A program made the position numbers and the translations under genes. Source: Pseudomonas sp. GM79 (GTDB lineage Bacteria > Pseudomonadota > Gammaproteobacteria > Pseudomonadales > Pseudomonadaceae). Taken from it: a stretch of DNA of 64,000 nt. Shown here piece after piece: positions 54,153-62,605 of this stretch (position 1 is the first letter of the stretch; every line of letters begins with the position of its first letter). The stretch spans positions 62,001 through 126,000 of the forward strand of contig NZ_AKJE01000040.1 in NCBI RefSeq assembly GCF_000282495.1, in the 5' to 3' direction. Below the pieces are notes generated by a model, which was not told where the DNA came from, searched no databases, and saw only the letters and a program-made list of their open reading frames with translations.

Positions 54153-55535
54153 TCACTTGCGCCTGGCATCAGCGTCATTGAGTCGGCCCGGCTCGGGATC
54201 ACCTTGTTCGATGGTGCGCGATGCACCGGCACCACCGGCATGCCGATCGAGCACCAGGCTGGCGGTATTGGTGGCCAGCATCTGCCGGACCTCTAGTTCG
54301 GTTTGCAGCAGGCGAATTTCGCGTTCCAGCGTGTCGATGTTTTTCGTCAAGGCCGTCTGGGCCGGTTCGGCGGAGGCGATGTTCGGTTCGTGACTGCCTG
54401 CCAGTAGCGTGCGCAGTAGCAGTAGTGCCTTGTCGAGTACGCTGGACAGGGCCGTCTCACTGGCTAGGCGTCGCGCCAGCAGATCCTGATCGGGATCATC
54501 GCGCAGGGCTTCGATCACACCGCGGGTCACCGGCAACATCGGACTGGAGGCTTTAGCCAGGTTGTCAGGAGTAGGCGGCAGCGAGCCCGACAGCAACCCT
54601 TGCAGAGCCTTAAGGCGCTCGCTGTAGGCCTCCTGGATCAGCGGCGTCAATCCGCTGCCAGCGGTCGCACGCAGGGTTTCGCAGCTGTCGCAGGTCGAGA
54701 CTTCGCTCTCGCCCAACACGCGAACGGCCCATTCGGATTCCTCTTGGGGCGAGGCCCAGGTCTGGCAAATAGCCCCACCCAGGCAATCGCTGCTACTGAT
54801 CGAGGCACTGTCATCCACCGACCGGTTATGCAGCAGGTTATAGCCCGCGCGCACCACGTCGGAAGTCACCCGAATGGGCGTCTGCCCGTTACCTCCGGCC
54901 TTTGAACCGCCGATCCAGGACACCCCATTGTTGCCGTTACGGGCCTCGGTGTTTTTCACCGCAGCCACCGCATCACCGCCGGTTTGCTCCAGATTGCCCT
55001 GCATTTCTTGGTTCTTGGCCAGCGCGCCCCAACCGGCTTGACCGACCTTGTCCGCCATCTTTTCGGCCATGGCCTGGCAGGTCAGTTTGGAGCGATCGAA
55101 GTCGATACGCCCCTGCATCACCCCGTTACTGAGCAACTCATAGAGACCGGGGTTGGCGCGCTGTATGATCAACGCCGGTAGCGACATCACCGCTTGGGTC
55201 GCGTTCTGCACGATGTTGCCCATGATCTGCTGGAAACCTTCGGTGACGCCGTTCAGCTGGTTTTGCAGGGTGTTGGTGAGGCTCATGTTTCCGCACATCA
55301 TGTTCGCTCGCCATGACCCGCCGACACCGAGACCGCTGGGTCGGTAGAGCGCGCTCGGCGAGCCCACTGCCGAGCCGCCACCGATGGTGTACATCACCCG
55401 GTCGTCGAGCACTTCGCCTTGGGTGCCCAGGCGGTAATTGCCTTCGGCGGCGTGGGCATGCGTGGCAATGGCGAGCAGTCCGTAGAGCAACAAACTCACC
55501 ACGCCCAACCATGGTCGCGCGCGAAGTCGACTCAT
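54153..55535 (-). CDS. integrating conjugative element protein, TIGR03755/TraH-like
   Basis: 460 residues. Signal peptide (LGVVSLLLYGLLAIATHAHA, cleaved before AEGNYRLG), then a periplasmic protein with NTLQNQLNGVTEGFQQIMGN, a cysteine-containing middle (CLGGAICQTW; CDSCETLRA) and a long coiled-coil C-terminus (LTKNIDTLEREIRLLQTELE). This is the PFL_4711-type family, a component of the transfer channel. It overlaps the upstream gene by four bases (ATGA). Confidence 0.85.
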   Translation of the reverse strand: MSRLRARPWLGVVSLLLYGLLAIATHAHAAEGNYRLGTQGEVLDDRVMYTIGGGSAVGSPSALYRPSGLGVGGSWRANMMCGNMSLTNTLQNQLNGVTEGFQQIMGNIVQNATQAVMSLPALIIQRANPGLYELLSNGVMQGRIDFDRSKLTCQAMAEKMADKVGQAGWGALAKNQEMQGNLEQTGGDAVAAVKNTEARNGNNGVSWIGGSKAGGNGQTPIRVTSDVVRAGYNLLHNRSVDDSASISSSDCLGGAICQTWASPQEESEWAVRVLGESEVSTCDSCETLRATAGSGLTPLIQEAYSERLKALQGLLSGSLPPTPDNLAKASSPMLPVTRGVIEALRDDPDQDLLARRLASETALSSVLDKALLLLRTLLAGSHEPNIASAEPAQTALTKNIDTLEREIRLLQTELEVRQMLATNTASLVLDRHAGGAGASRTIEQGDPEPGRLNDADARRK

Positions 55536-56488
55536 GAAGCACCTCCTTCGAAGTCGATGCTGAACAGGAAGGTCTGTCCCTCACGTTTGCAGCAGCTATA
55601 GGGCCGCCACAGTGACCAGGCGTAGCCGCCATCCGCGCTCTGTACCGGATCGCTGGGGAAGATGGCGCATGTGGGCTGCACCTGGGGGTAGAGCAATTGC
55701 CATTTGTGGGTCGAAGCGTCGTTTTCAACGATCGGACCCGGCGGCCAGTAGCCGTCGCGTTTGGCGGGCGTGAGTGGTAAGTACGCATGCGGCTGCCAAT
55801 TGCGGGTAATCACATCGCCGGCCCGTTGCGCCATGACTGCGGCCGCCTTGAAATCGTCGGGCTGCACCAGAAAACCCTGCCGGGGATAAACGTTGCCCCA
55901 CATGTTTCCTGAGGCCTGACGACCGATTTCACGGATCCCCGGCATGAGCGACTCGGGGTAAAGACTTTCCGGAATGCCATGACGCCAGGCCAGTGAGTCC
56001 AAGGTGCTCAGGTAGTAGGGCATGAACGCAGTAGCGCCGCTGGCGCAGGCGTAGCCTGATTGCGAAGCCAGTTGTGTTGCGATCCAGCCAGCGGGGTGAC
56101 CGATGCCATCGACGTTCTTGAAGCGGGGTAGGTTGTCGCGCTGGGTGTTTGGCGTGATCAAGTTACCGCCACCTTCCGCACCACTGATGGGAGCGGAGAG
56201 GGTGGCCATCTCGGTCCAGGGATTGTTGCCGGTGGTGGCGTAGCTCGAGACCACCAGCTCAGGAATGAAATGACGAACCTTGGTCGAGGTTTTGACTGTG
56301 CAGCCGAAGGGCGTGCAGAGGAGCCAGAAACAAATGCCGACGATCCGGTATTCGAGACAGCTTGGAGAAAGCACGGAGGACGTGATGCTGCCGGTGTCCA
56401 GCGCCATGCTTGGGCCGCACGCCAGCAGGACGCTCAGCGCCAAGGGCCGTAGCTTTGTGGGCGGGATTGACGAGCAGGCAACAGACAT
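55532..56488 (-). CDS. integrating conjugative element protein, TIGR03756/TraU-like
   Basis: 318 residues. N-terminal signal region (PLALSVLLACGPSMA), then ICFWLLCTPFGCTV and HFIPELVVSSY, which are typical of TraU-like proteins, plus several cysteines in the C-terminal half (YSCCKREGQTF). It is a periplasmic part of the mating apparatus. First gene of the surviving transfer operon. The TIGR03757 gene, VirB4-like ATPase and coupling protein that normally precede it are not present; a regulator gene is there instead. Confidence 0.87.
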   Translation of the reverse strand: MSVACSSIPPTKLRPLALSVLLACGPSMALDTGSITSSVLSPSCLEYRIVGICFWLLCTPFGCTVKTSTKVRHFIPELVVSSYATTGNNPWTEMATLSAPISGAEGGGNLITPNTQRDNLPRFKNVDGIGHPAGWIATQLASQSGYACASGATAFMPYYLSTLDSLAWRHGIPESLYPESLMPGIREIGRQASGNMWGNVYPRQGFLVQPDDFKAAAVMAQRAGDVITRNWQPHAYLPLTPAKRDGYWPPGPIVENDASTHKWQLLYPQVQPTCAIFPSDPVQSADGGYAWSLWRPYSCCKREGQTFLFSIDFEGGAS

Positions 56489-56593
56489 GATCCAGGCTCT
56501 CGGTGTATGGCCTGGGCAGGTTCGGTTAGTGACTGAAGACTGTCAGTGGAAATTATGAAGGCGGGTCTATCGGGTTTGTGAGACGTGAGACTA

Positions 56594-56848
56594 TTATTTG
56601 ACGTGAAGGGCGCTGCGCAGGATGTCGGGGTCCACAAGTAACTGATCTGCGGTAATTTCGAAAATATTGGCGAGCTTGCACAGGACCAACAGCGACGGAT
56701 TGCCCGTGCATCGTTCGATTTGACTGACGTAGGTGCGATCCACCTCGGCCATGAGCGCGAGCTGCTCTTGGGTCAGGTTTTTCACGCGCCGCATCAAGCG
56801 GATGTTCTCCGCCAGTTGCAGGCGAAGCTGTTCGTAGTCTTGAGTCAT
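56594..56848 (-). CDS. XRE-family HTH regulator
   Basis: 84 residues, almost all HTH_3 domain: LRLQLAENIRLMRRVKNLTQ, EQLALMAEVDRTYVSQIERC and NPSLLVLCKLANIFEITADQL. ATG 56848 is preceded by GAGGGACT-like bases. This type often controls conjugative elements or restriction genes. Divergent from a small gene at 57018. Confidence 0.9.
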   Translation of the reverse strand: MTQDYEQLRLQLAENIRLMRRVKNLTQEQLALMAEVDRTYVSQIERCTGNPSLLVLCKLANIFEITADQLLVDPDILRSALHVK

Positions 56849-57017
56849 GCGCGCAAATTGCGCCTTGAGGGACTCTCAATCCACGGGATATAGTCTACAT
56901 TGGTATTGATCTAGGCCATTTGATGCTCATGCCTGTTATCGAGCGTTCATTTGGTGTCGTTAAGCTTCTCTAAGCTGGGCCCAGCGTCTAACAATAAATC
57001 AGACATCTAGGGTGTGT

Positions 57018-57290
57018 ATGGACCAAAACTACATTTCAATTCCTGCGGCGGATGGTTGCCCAAGTCTTCTGACACCTTGGGGCAACGAATTTGCATCGAT
57101 GATCGAACGTGGTGTGCAATGCGCCCAGGCTTGGCTCGATACGTCCAACGAGATTCCACTGTGGTGGGAGTTGGCACAAGCGCGCAAGACCTTTCCTGTC
57201 GGTGACTGCCAGGATGCCTTTGAAGCCGGATTCTTGTTGAGGATTCAGCAGCGGCTAAGCAGTGTTTCACCCAGCCCAAATCAAAGCTGA
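57018..57290 (+). CDS. hypothetical protein beside the XRE regulator
   Basis: 90 residues, soluble: MDQNYISIPAADGCPSLLTP, then AQAWLDTSNEIPLWWELAQA and a helical tail FEAGFLLRIQQRLS. No family recognised. ATG 57018; a GTG at 57012 is also possible. It shares a short divergent control region with the XRE gene and could be its target. A perfect 10-bp hairpin CCCAATACCA/TGGTATTGGG follows at 57370-57404. Confidence 0.6.
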   Translation: MDQNYISIPAADGCPSLLTPWGNEFASMIERGVQCAQAWLDTSNEIPLWWELAQARKTFPVGDCQDAFEAGFLLRIQQRLSSVSPSPNQS

Positions 57291-57420
57291 GAAAAACGAC
57301 GTTTAAGACGCGTTCATACTCATGCTTGAACGGCTCCCGGAGTTCAGCAAGCGTTTCGGCTGCTGAAGCCCCAATACCAGCGCTCTCGCAGAGTTGGTAT
57401 TGGGCAATCGCCACCAGCTT

Positions 57421-57504
57421 CTAGTTAACCGCGTCTTTCAGCGACTTACCGGCTTTGAAACTAGGCGTCTTCGCGGCTGCGATCTTGATGATGGCCCCAG
57501 TCAT
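57421..57504 (-). pseudogene. C-terminal fragment of an HU-family DNA-binding protein
   Basis: The last 26 residues of a HU protein are readable up to the stop: GAIIKIAAAKTPSFKAGKSL, then KDAVN. The sequence upstream of this is unrelated, so the first 60-odd residues are lost. The break falls just after the NPKTG-type turn. This probably marks an old recombination junction at the end of the conjugative element. Confidence 0.75.
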
Positions 57505-57921
57505 GAATTTTCAGTACGGTTGAAGAGAAGGTTACGATAAATCAGTAGGTTGACGAAAGTTATTCCATTCCTTTCGGGATTTTTTCACTTTAAATGAAAT
57601 TGGCGAAGGTTTTGATCTTTTTATTTGAGTATCTATGCGCTGTGCCTGTCCACCCAATTACGCTGAGACGAGTTGCTCCTCTCGCCGAGCCGCTCCCAGT
57701 GAGTCACCATTTCAAAGCCGATTGGTTAATTCGACGATAATTAGGTGGTCATTAGCAACGTATTTAGGTGGTTAAGTAGGTGTAATGTCGCAATATCAAC
57801 TAGAGGCAGGGGGGGCGCCATAAGCTCAATGTCGTTCGGCGACAACGACTTGAAACGCAAAGCGAAAAGGTAGGAAAAGTTGGGATCAAGAAGTCGCCGA
57901 GGATAGATACAGTCCTGAAAA
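57505..57921. other. AT-rich intergenic region
   Basis: No gene supported. Short repeated TTAGGTGGT phrases occur at 57742-57776. It separates element remnants from the TetR unit. Confidence 0.4.
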
Positions 57922-58539
57922 TTAACCTGCTCTGGCAGTTAATAATATTTCGGCTATTTGCTTGTTTAGTTGCGCGATTTTTACGTTTCCCGAGGCGTGC
58001 GCAACAACCGTTGTTCCGGTAATAAGGCTTAGAAACTGTGGGAGAATAATGTCTGCCTTTTCAGGTTCCACGAACAGGGATAAGCGCGCCATAATGAAGT
58101 TAGCCCATTCATCGAAATGCACGCTGACTTTGGCGCGTAAAATTTTCGATGCGTCGTCATTAAAGTCATTCAGACCTCGGGCAAATGCGCAGCCTCTGAA
58201 ATCTTGTTCAGAAAACCAATATTCAAGGAAATCAAAAATTGCCAACAGTTCAGCTTTTGGGTCGCCGCTAACTCGCGCAGCGTATTTATTAAGGTTTGTA
58301 AATCGAAGCCAATGCCAAAAATCCAAATAGGCGGCAATAAGGTCGGCCTTCGAAGGGAAGTAGTTATAGAAGGTTCTCTTCGATACACCGCTCTCAGCGA
58401 TAATTCGATCAATTCCGACGGTGTGCACGCCACGTTCATTAAAGAGGATGATTGCCGTCTTTAATATACGATCCCGTGGCTTGAGAGATGCAATGTCCTC
58501 GAAGCGAAGGTCTTTGAAACCTGAAGCAAAATTCGTCAT
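57922..58539 (-). CDS. TetR-family repressor
   Basis: 205 residues. N-terminal HTH (about 20-65): RILKTAIILFNERGVHTVGI, DRIIAESGVSKRTFYNYFPS. The C-terminal ligand domain resembles TetR_C proteins of the type RGCAFARGLNDF. ATG 58539 follows GGAGGG; in-frame codons upstream lack a site. Divergent from the carbonic-anhydrase-like gene, with two palindromic operators between, so it probably represses both itself and that gene. Confidence 0.92.
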   Translation of the reverse strand: MTNFASGFKDLRFEDIASLKPRDRILKTAIILFNERGVHTVGIDRIIAESGVSKRTFYNYFPSKADLIAAYLDFWHWLRFTNLNKYAARVSGDPKAELLAIFDFLEYWFSEQDFRGCAFARGLNDFNDDASKILRAKVSVHFDEWANFIMARLSLFVEPEKADIILPQFLSLITGTTVVAHASGNVKIAQLNKQIAEILLTARAG

Positions 58540-58569
58540 GGAAACCCTCCAGATTGCACCGTAGCAGGG

Positions 58570-58620
58570 GTACACAGATCTGTCTACTTTTTTCTTGAAG
58601 GGGTAGACAGATCTGTGTAC
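58570..58620. promoter_or_regulatory. paired TetR operators forming an 18-bp inverted repeat
   Basis: GTACACAGATCTGTCTAC (58570-58587) and its exact complement (58603-58620) enclose 15 bp. Each arm itself holds the palindrome ACAGATCTGT. The centres are 33 bp apart, about three helical turns. It lies exactly between the divergent TetR and carbonic-anhydrase-like genes. Confidence 0.8.
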
Positions 58621-58677
58621 TTTTAGCTGACTGGCTCGGCCCAGTCACAAAATATTCAAGAGCGCTGGAGACACAAA

Positions 58678-59271
58678 ATGCCCAACTTCAATGATTTCTC
58701 TTTCAAAGCACAGCCTTGGTACAACGAAGCGGAGTTCCGCCCGCTCTTTGCCAAGGCGGTGAGTCTCAACACCATCGTCATCCACTGCTTCGATCCACGT
58801 GCTTCGGAAATACCGGCCGTTGTTGCCAAGCATTTTGGTGAGGTCTACCCAGGCGAGAACGTTCTCGACGAAGCTGGAAACCGGGTAGGACATACGACGA
58901 CCTTGTTCCCAGTGTCTGTCGCTGGTGGTCGGGCCGTCGCAGGTGTGCAGTCGATCGCCACGATGGTCCATATCTTCGGCATCGAAAGGGTAGTGGTTGT
59001 GCACCACTCATTCTGCGGTGCTACGTCTTTCACCAACGAAGGCATCATTGACGCGTTCAAACATGAGCACGGCAGCGATATTTCCTCCGCGTTTGACCAT
59101 GACAGCATTTGCATTTCGGATTTCGAGACTTCGCTCAAATACGATGTCGGAGTTGTTCGAGCAAACCCAGGGGTGCCAGCGCACGTGAAGATCTACGGCT
59201 TCTTCTACAATATCGATACGCTGGAACTGACTGAGGTAGTGAGCGACATTCCTGATCAGGCCAAGGCCTGA
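58678..59271 (+). CDS. beta-carbonic-anhydrase-like protein
   Basis: 197 residues. It has the beta-class zinc motifs: Cys37-x-Asp-x-Arg (HCFDPR) with the Asp39-Arg41 dyad, and His110-x-x-Cys113 (HHSFCG). The overall spacing is that of the beta-CA fold, but the flanks differ from housekeeping enzymes, so it may be one of the CA-like hydrolases. Cytoplasmic. The ATG follows GGAGACACAA. Expression is probably induced when the TetR protein leaves the paired operators. Confidence 0.82.
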   Translation: MPNFNDFSFKAQPWYNEAEFRPLFAKAVSLNTIVIHCFDPRASEIPAVVAKHFGEVYPGENVLDEAGNRVGHTTTLFPVSVAGGRAVAGVQSIATMVHIFGIERVVVVHHSFCGATSFTNEGIIDAFKHEHGSDISSAFDHDSICISDFETSLKYDVGVVRANPGVPAHVKIYGFFYNIDTLELTEVVSDIPDQAKA

Positions 59272-59279
59272 TTTCAGAG

Positions 59280-59304
59280 CGGCGACTGACAGTGTTGGTC
59301 GCCG
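59280..59304 (+). terminator. hairpin behind the carbonic-anhydrase-like gene
   Basis: CGGCGAC and GTCGCCG enclose 11 bases, followed by TATTTTA. Confidence 0.6.
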
Positions 59305-59785
59305 TATTTTACGTGCAATTGGATGTGGGCTTCATCCCCCAAGTGGCTGCACGTCTCTCGTTGAATAGGCCCCTCGACCGCCCAATAATGGCGGTGCGGC
59401 CATTGCTGACGCTCGCTCGGAGTGGGGGCGGCAGCTCTTAACTATTTACTTAATTAGTAAGCCGTCTCCGGCGATCGATGAACTCCCCGCGATTGAGCTC
59501 CTGACATCTCGTCCGTGCTAAACCACACACGTGAAGGTCTGGTAGGCGACTCGCTACAGTATTCTCCCTTAGCCTACTGCTGACGATCTCGCTGCGCTCC
59601 GCTTTATCGCATGCTCGACAAGTATCCACAGAGCTTTCCCTTGTAAGCGTCCAACTCGTTTGTATTTTTAACACTGATTCAGATCGCCACAACGTCAGTT
59701 GGCTTATAAGATGTTTCGGAAGGGCAGAAGCCAGGCTGCGAACTACTAGCTAAGTAAGTCGCAGTCTGGACATTCTGTAAGCAGA
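59305..59785. other. intergenic, no gene supported
   Basis: Short frames on both strands have neither start signals nor family resemblance. Nothing else stands out. Confidence 0.45.
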
Positions 59786-60589
59786 TTAAACGAAAGGAGG
59801 TAAATCAAGTGCGTGCGGAACTGTTTCCACCAGCCCACTTGTCACGGCCTTAAACGAAACTTCAAATCGCGTGCCGACGAGGTGTTCAAATGCTGTCGCG
59901 CTGAACACGCTGTAGAGTTCGTCTCGGGAGTACTTGGCAAGCACATCTTTTACTGATTGTTGAGACATTCGTGACACACCTGTGCCGAAGACATCACAGA
60001 TAGCGCCGCGCGTAACCAAGAATGCCTCTGCACCATGTTCCTCAGCCGGAACGTGATAATTAAGGTGCACCGCAATGGCGTGCGCCACCGTATCGGCATG
60101 CGCGCGCGCGAAGCCCTGTCCTAGCAGGAAGTCTCGTGCGTGCACGCCACCGTTGACGGCGAAGCAACAGTCACACGGTCGCGGGTCAGCTGTGGGTGTT
60201 AGGCCAAGGTCGTGAAGCATGGCCGAGGCGAAACCTAGTTCACGGTCAAATTCGATACCATCGTGCAACGCGATCATTGATCCGAAGTAGTAGGTGCGCC
60301 AGCAGTGTCTCATTAGAGTCGGCTTATACAAGTCCTGAACATAGGCTAGAGACTCTCTGACCATTTTGGTATCAGGCGGTAAAAGGTCATCGATGGAAAT
60401 GTACTTTGGATTCAGAAGGCCAAGTCGGTGGCGTTCTGCATCCAGTCTCTCTTGGCTAAATATGTACTTCAAATTTTCGATGAGCTGGACTTGTTCGCTC
60501 TCACGGAGAATGCCTTTGGTGGATTCTCCCCATTCCACGGATCCGACTGAAACATCGAGTGCGCTTGATGAGCTAGACACAATCTTCAT
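59786..60589 (-). CDS. HD-domain protein, cyanamide-hydratase-like
   Basis: 267 residues. An HD metal-binding core is seen: LMRHCWRTYYFGSMIA (first His), AMLHDLGLT (the HD pair), then DTVAHAIAVHLNYH. The arrangement recalls the cyanamide hydratase/inner-gene HD group, which acts on small nitrile or amide compounds, but the substrate is not predictable. ATG 60589 follows AGGAG by seven bases. Confidence 0.82.
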   Translation of the reverse strand: MKIVSSSSSALDVSVGSVEWGESTKGILRESEQVQLIENLKYIFSQERLDAERHRLGLLNPKYISIDDLLPPDTKMVRESLAYVQDLYKPTLMRHCWRTYYFGSMIALHDGIEFDRELGFASAMLHDLGLTPTADPRPCDCCFAVNGGVHARDFLLGQGFARAHADTVAHAIAVHLNYHVPAEEHGAEAFLVTRGAICDVFGTGVSRMSQQSVKDVLAKYSRDELYSVFSATAFEHLVGTRFEVSFKAVTSGLVETVPHALDLPPFV

Positions 60590-61033
60590 TCTTAACTCCT
60601 GGACGTTTTCGTCACGGTGTTGCAACTACTACTTATTGCAATTCAGCAAAGTGCTGTAAGTAGGGATTTGATTTTTTACTGTCCTGCCGAAGCAAAATGG
60701 TCCGAGAACCTCGCTGGGTCTGCGCTCCGATCTCGCGACAGCTACCCGCGGGCTTTAGAGCTACCCGCTTGAGACTGAGAATACGGGGGGAGATTTGTGG
60801 TAACCAATGGCGATATCGACATAATCGGAGTCGATATCGACACCGTCTGGTTTCGCTGGCTAAGTGACATCGATGACCTCTTGCGTTGTCGCATGCTGCT
60901 CGCGGACCCATTGGATCGCCCACTAAATAGGCTTTAACCCCAAGTAGTACAAGGCCCCGCGTCCGGTAGCAAAGAAGCAGCGGGGGTCCCCAGACTGGTC
61001 GACCCGCCGAACGGTCATGATCATTAATTGACA
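60590..61033. other. intergenic, no gene supported
   Basis: A minus-strand frame (60633-61034) is rich in Arg and Cys and looks non-coding. CGATATCGACA is repeated at 60811-60821 and 60832-60842; its meaning is unknown. Confidence 0.45.
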
Positions 61034-61109
61034 ATAGGAGCGTACGCTTCTATCTTGAATTCCACATAGGGGCATATGCTCCTATCGTGAATCAACGAGC
61101 ATATGCTCC
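61034..61109. promoter_or_regulatory. three palindromic operators before the NmrA-MarR operon
   Basis: ATAGGAGCGTACGCTTCTAT (61034-61053), ATAGGGGCATATGCTCCTAT (61066-61085) and GAGCATATGCTC (61097-61108) share the core GGAGC-rich/GCTCC palindrome. They end 25 bp before the gene. MarR proteins bind such 16-20-bp palindromes, and a MarR gene is second in the operon. Confidence 0.75.
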
Positions 61110-61132
61110 ATTCAATTGAGAGGATTACGAAC

Positions 61133-62014
61133 ATGAGCGCAGCGGATATTCTTGTAAGCGGTGCAACCGGGCGGACTGGCGCAGCAGCAATTGATGAGCT
61201 GCTTAAATTGGGCAAAAGCGTCCGCGCTTACGTGCGGTCGGACGACGAAAGGGCTGCTGCTTTGCGCCAGCGCGGAGTTGAAATTGCAATTGGCGATTTC
61301 ACCGACATCGATGCTATTCGTGCAGCAATGGAAGGAATTCGCTCGGCCTATTTCCTTTATCCACTGGCACCTGGGATCGTCGAAGGTGCAGCCTATTTTG
61401 CCCAGGCAGCGAAAGAGGCTGGGGTAAAGGCAATCGTGAATATGTCGCAGATCTCCGCGCGCCGCGATTCCAAAAGTCACCTGGCGCAGGATCACTGGAT
61501 CTCAGAGCGCGTTTTCGACTGGTCAGGCGTACCGACAACGCATCTTCGCCCCACTTTTTTCGCAGACTGGCTGGCGTATCCTCACTTTGCAAAAGAAATC
61601 TGGGCCAAGAAAAAAATCGAGTTCCCCTTTGAAAATGGCCGTCACGCGCCTATTGCTACTGATGACCAAGGCCGGGTGATTGCCCATATCCTGGCCAACC
61701 CAGTGGGGCACGAAGGTAAGATCTACAGCCTTCATGGTCCGGTCGAAATGAACCACACCGAAATCGCCGCCGCCATGAGCGAAGTGCTTGGCGCGGAAAT
61801 CCAGTACGCACCGACATCAATCGAGGCGTTCGAGCATAAGATGGAGCACGAGTACAAGTTTCCACCGGCTCTCGTGCAGCATTTGGTCGAGGTTGCTCAG
61901 AACTACCGTGAGGGCGTCTTTGCGGGTGAGAACGACGTAGTAGAGAAGGTTACCGGTACGCCCGCTCTGTCGGTGCAGGCCTTCGTGGAAAAGTACCGCG
62001 ACGTGTATGTGTGA
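61133..62014 (+). CDS. NmrA-family NAD(P)-binding oxidoreductase
   Basis: 293 residues, atypical SDR. NAD(P)-binding motif GATGRTG (about 10-16) after the ILVS strand, then AYVRSDDERAAALRQRG and VEIAIGDFTDIDAIRAAM, as in NmrA/quinone oxidoreductase 2-like proteins. The classic YxxxK pair is not obvious, which is common in NmrA-like proteins. ATG 61133 follows GAGAGGA. It is co-transcribed with a MarR repressor 51 bp downstream and preceded by three operators, so it probably responds to electrophiles or quinone-like compounds. Confidence 0.87.
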   Translation: MSAADILVSGATGRTGAAAIDELLKLGKSVRAYVRSDDERAAALRQRGVEIAIGDFTDIDAIRAAMEGIRSAYFLYPLAPGIVEGAAYFAQAAKEAGVKAIVNMSQISARRDSKSHLAQDHWISERVFDWSGVPTTHLRPTFFADWLAYPHFAKEIWAKKKIEFPFENGRHAPIATDDQGRVIAHILANPVGHEGKIYSLHGPVEMNHTEIAAAMSEVLGAEIQYAPTSIEAFEHKMEHEYKFPPALVQHLVEVAQNYREGVFAGENDVVEKVTGTPALSVQAFVEKYRDVYV

Positions 62015-62065
62015 CCTGAATACCCAGGGCACAAAAAATCAAACAGTAGTGAAGAGGAAGTAGAG

Positions 62066-62527
62066 ATGCTGCCGGTGAAACAACCACTAGGGATCGACCA
62101 TTGCAACTGTTCCGCCATTAGGAAGGCGAGCCGGCAGATCACCCGTTTCTATGATGCGCAGCTCGAGCCTTCGGGGCTTCGAATCACTCAGTACCTTGCC
62201 CTGGCAGCGCTTAATGAGTTGGGAAGTGCTGCAATCAATACCCTTGCTGAGCGGCTCGACATCGAGCGCACGGCGATGGGAAAAATGACCGGCCTGCTGG
62301 AGCGCGATGGATTGATCTCGATCAGTCCTTCGCCATCCGACGCCAGGAGTCGCCTGGTTAAATTAACCGAGGCGGGGCGAGACTTGTTTGAAAGAACAGC
62401 GCCTCTATGGGAAGAGGCTCAACGGCAATTTGAGCAGTTGAACGGCACGGAACAAGTAAGCTCGTTGCGGCAGGGGCTGGCTGCTATGGTGGTCGGTGAT
62501 ATCGAGCGCGTCGTATCGAACGACTGA
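62066..62527 (+). CDS. MarR-family regulator
   Basis: 153 residues with a winged-helix core: LRITQYLALAALNELGSAAI, LAERLDIERTAMGKMTGLLE and RDGLISISPSPSDARSRLVK. An early CNCSAIRKASRQ with two Cys near residues 12-14 could be a redox sensor as in some MarR proteins. Second gene of the operon with the NmrA-like oxidoreductase; presumably autoregulates through the palindromes at 61034-61109. Good ribosome binding site (GAGGAAG). Confidence 0.93.
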   Translation: MLPVKQPLGIDHCNCSAIRKASRQITRFYDAQLEPSGLRITQYLALAALNELGSAAINTLAERLDIERTAMGKMTGLLERDGLISISPSPSDARSRLVKLTEAGRDLFERTAPLWEEAQRQFEQLNGTEQVSSLRQGLAAMVVGDIERVVSND

Positions 62528-62605
62528 GTTATCGCACTGCCTTCCAGGGGGAACCCGGGCACAACAATCACCGACAGATTCCTCCGACTCCTGCCTCCGT
62601 ATCAA

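Noticed and set aside
60633..61034. 133-codon minus-strand frame
   Set aside because: Arg/Cys-rich composition, no ribosome binding site, no motif.
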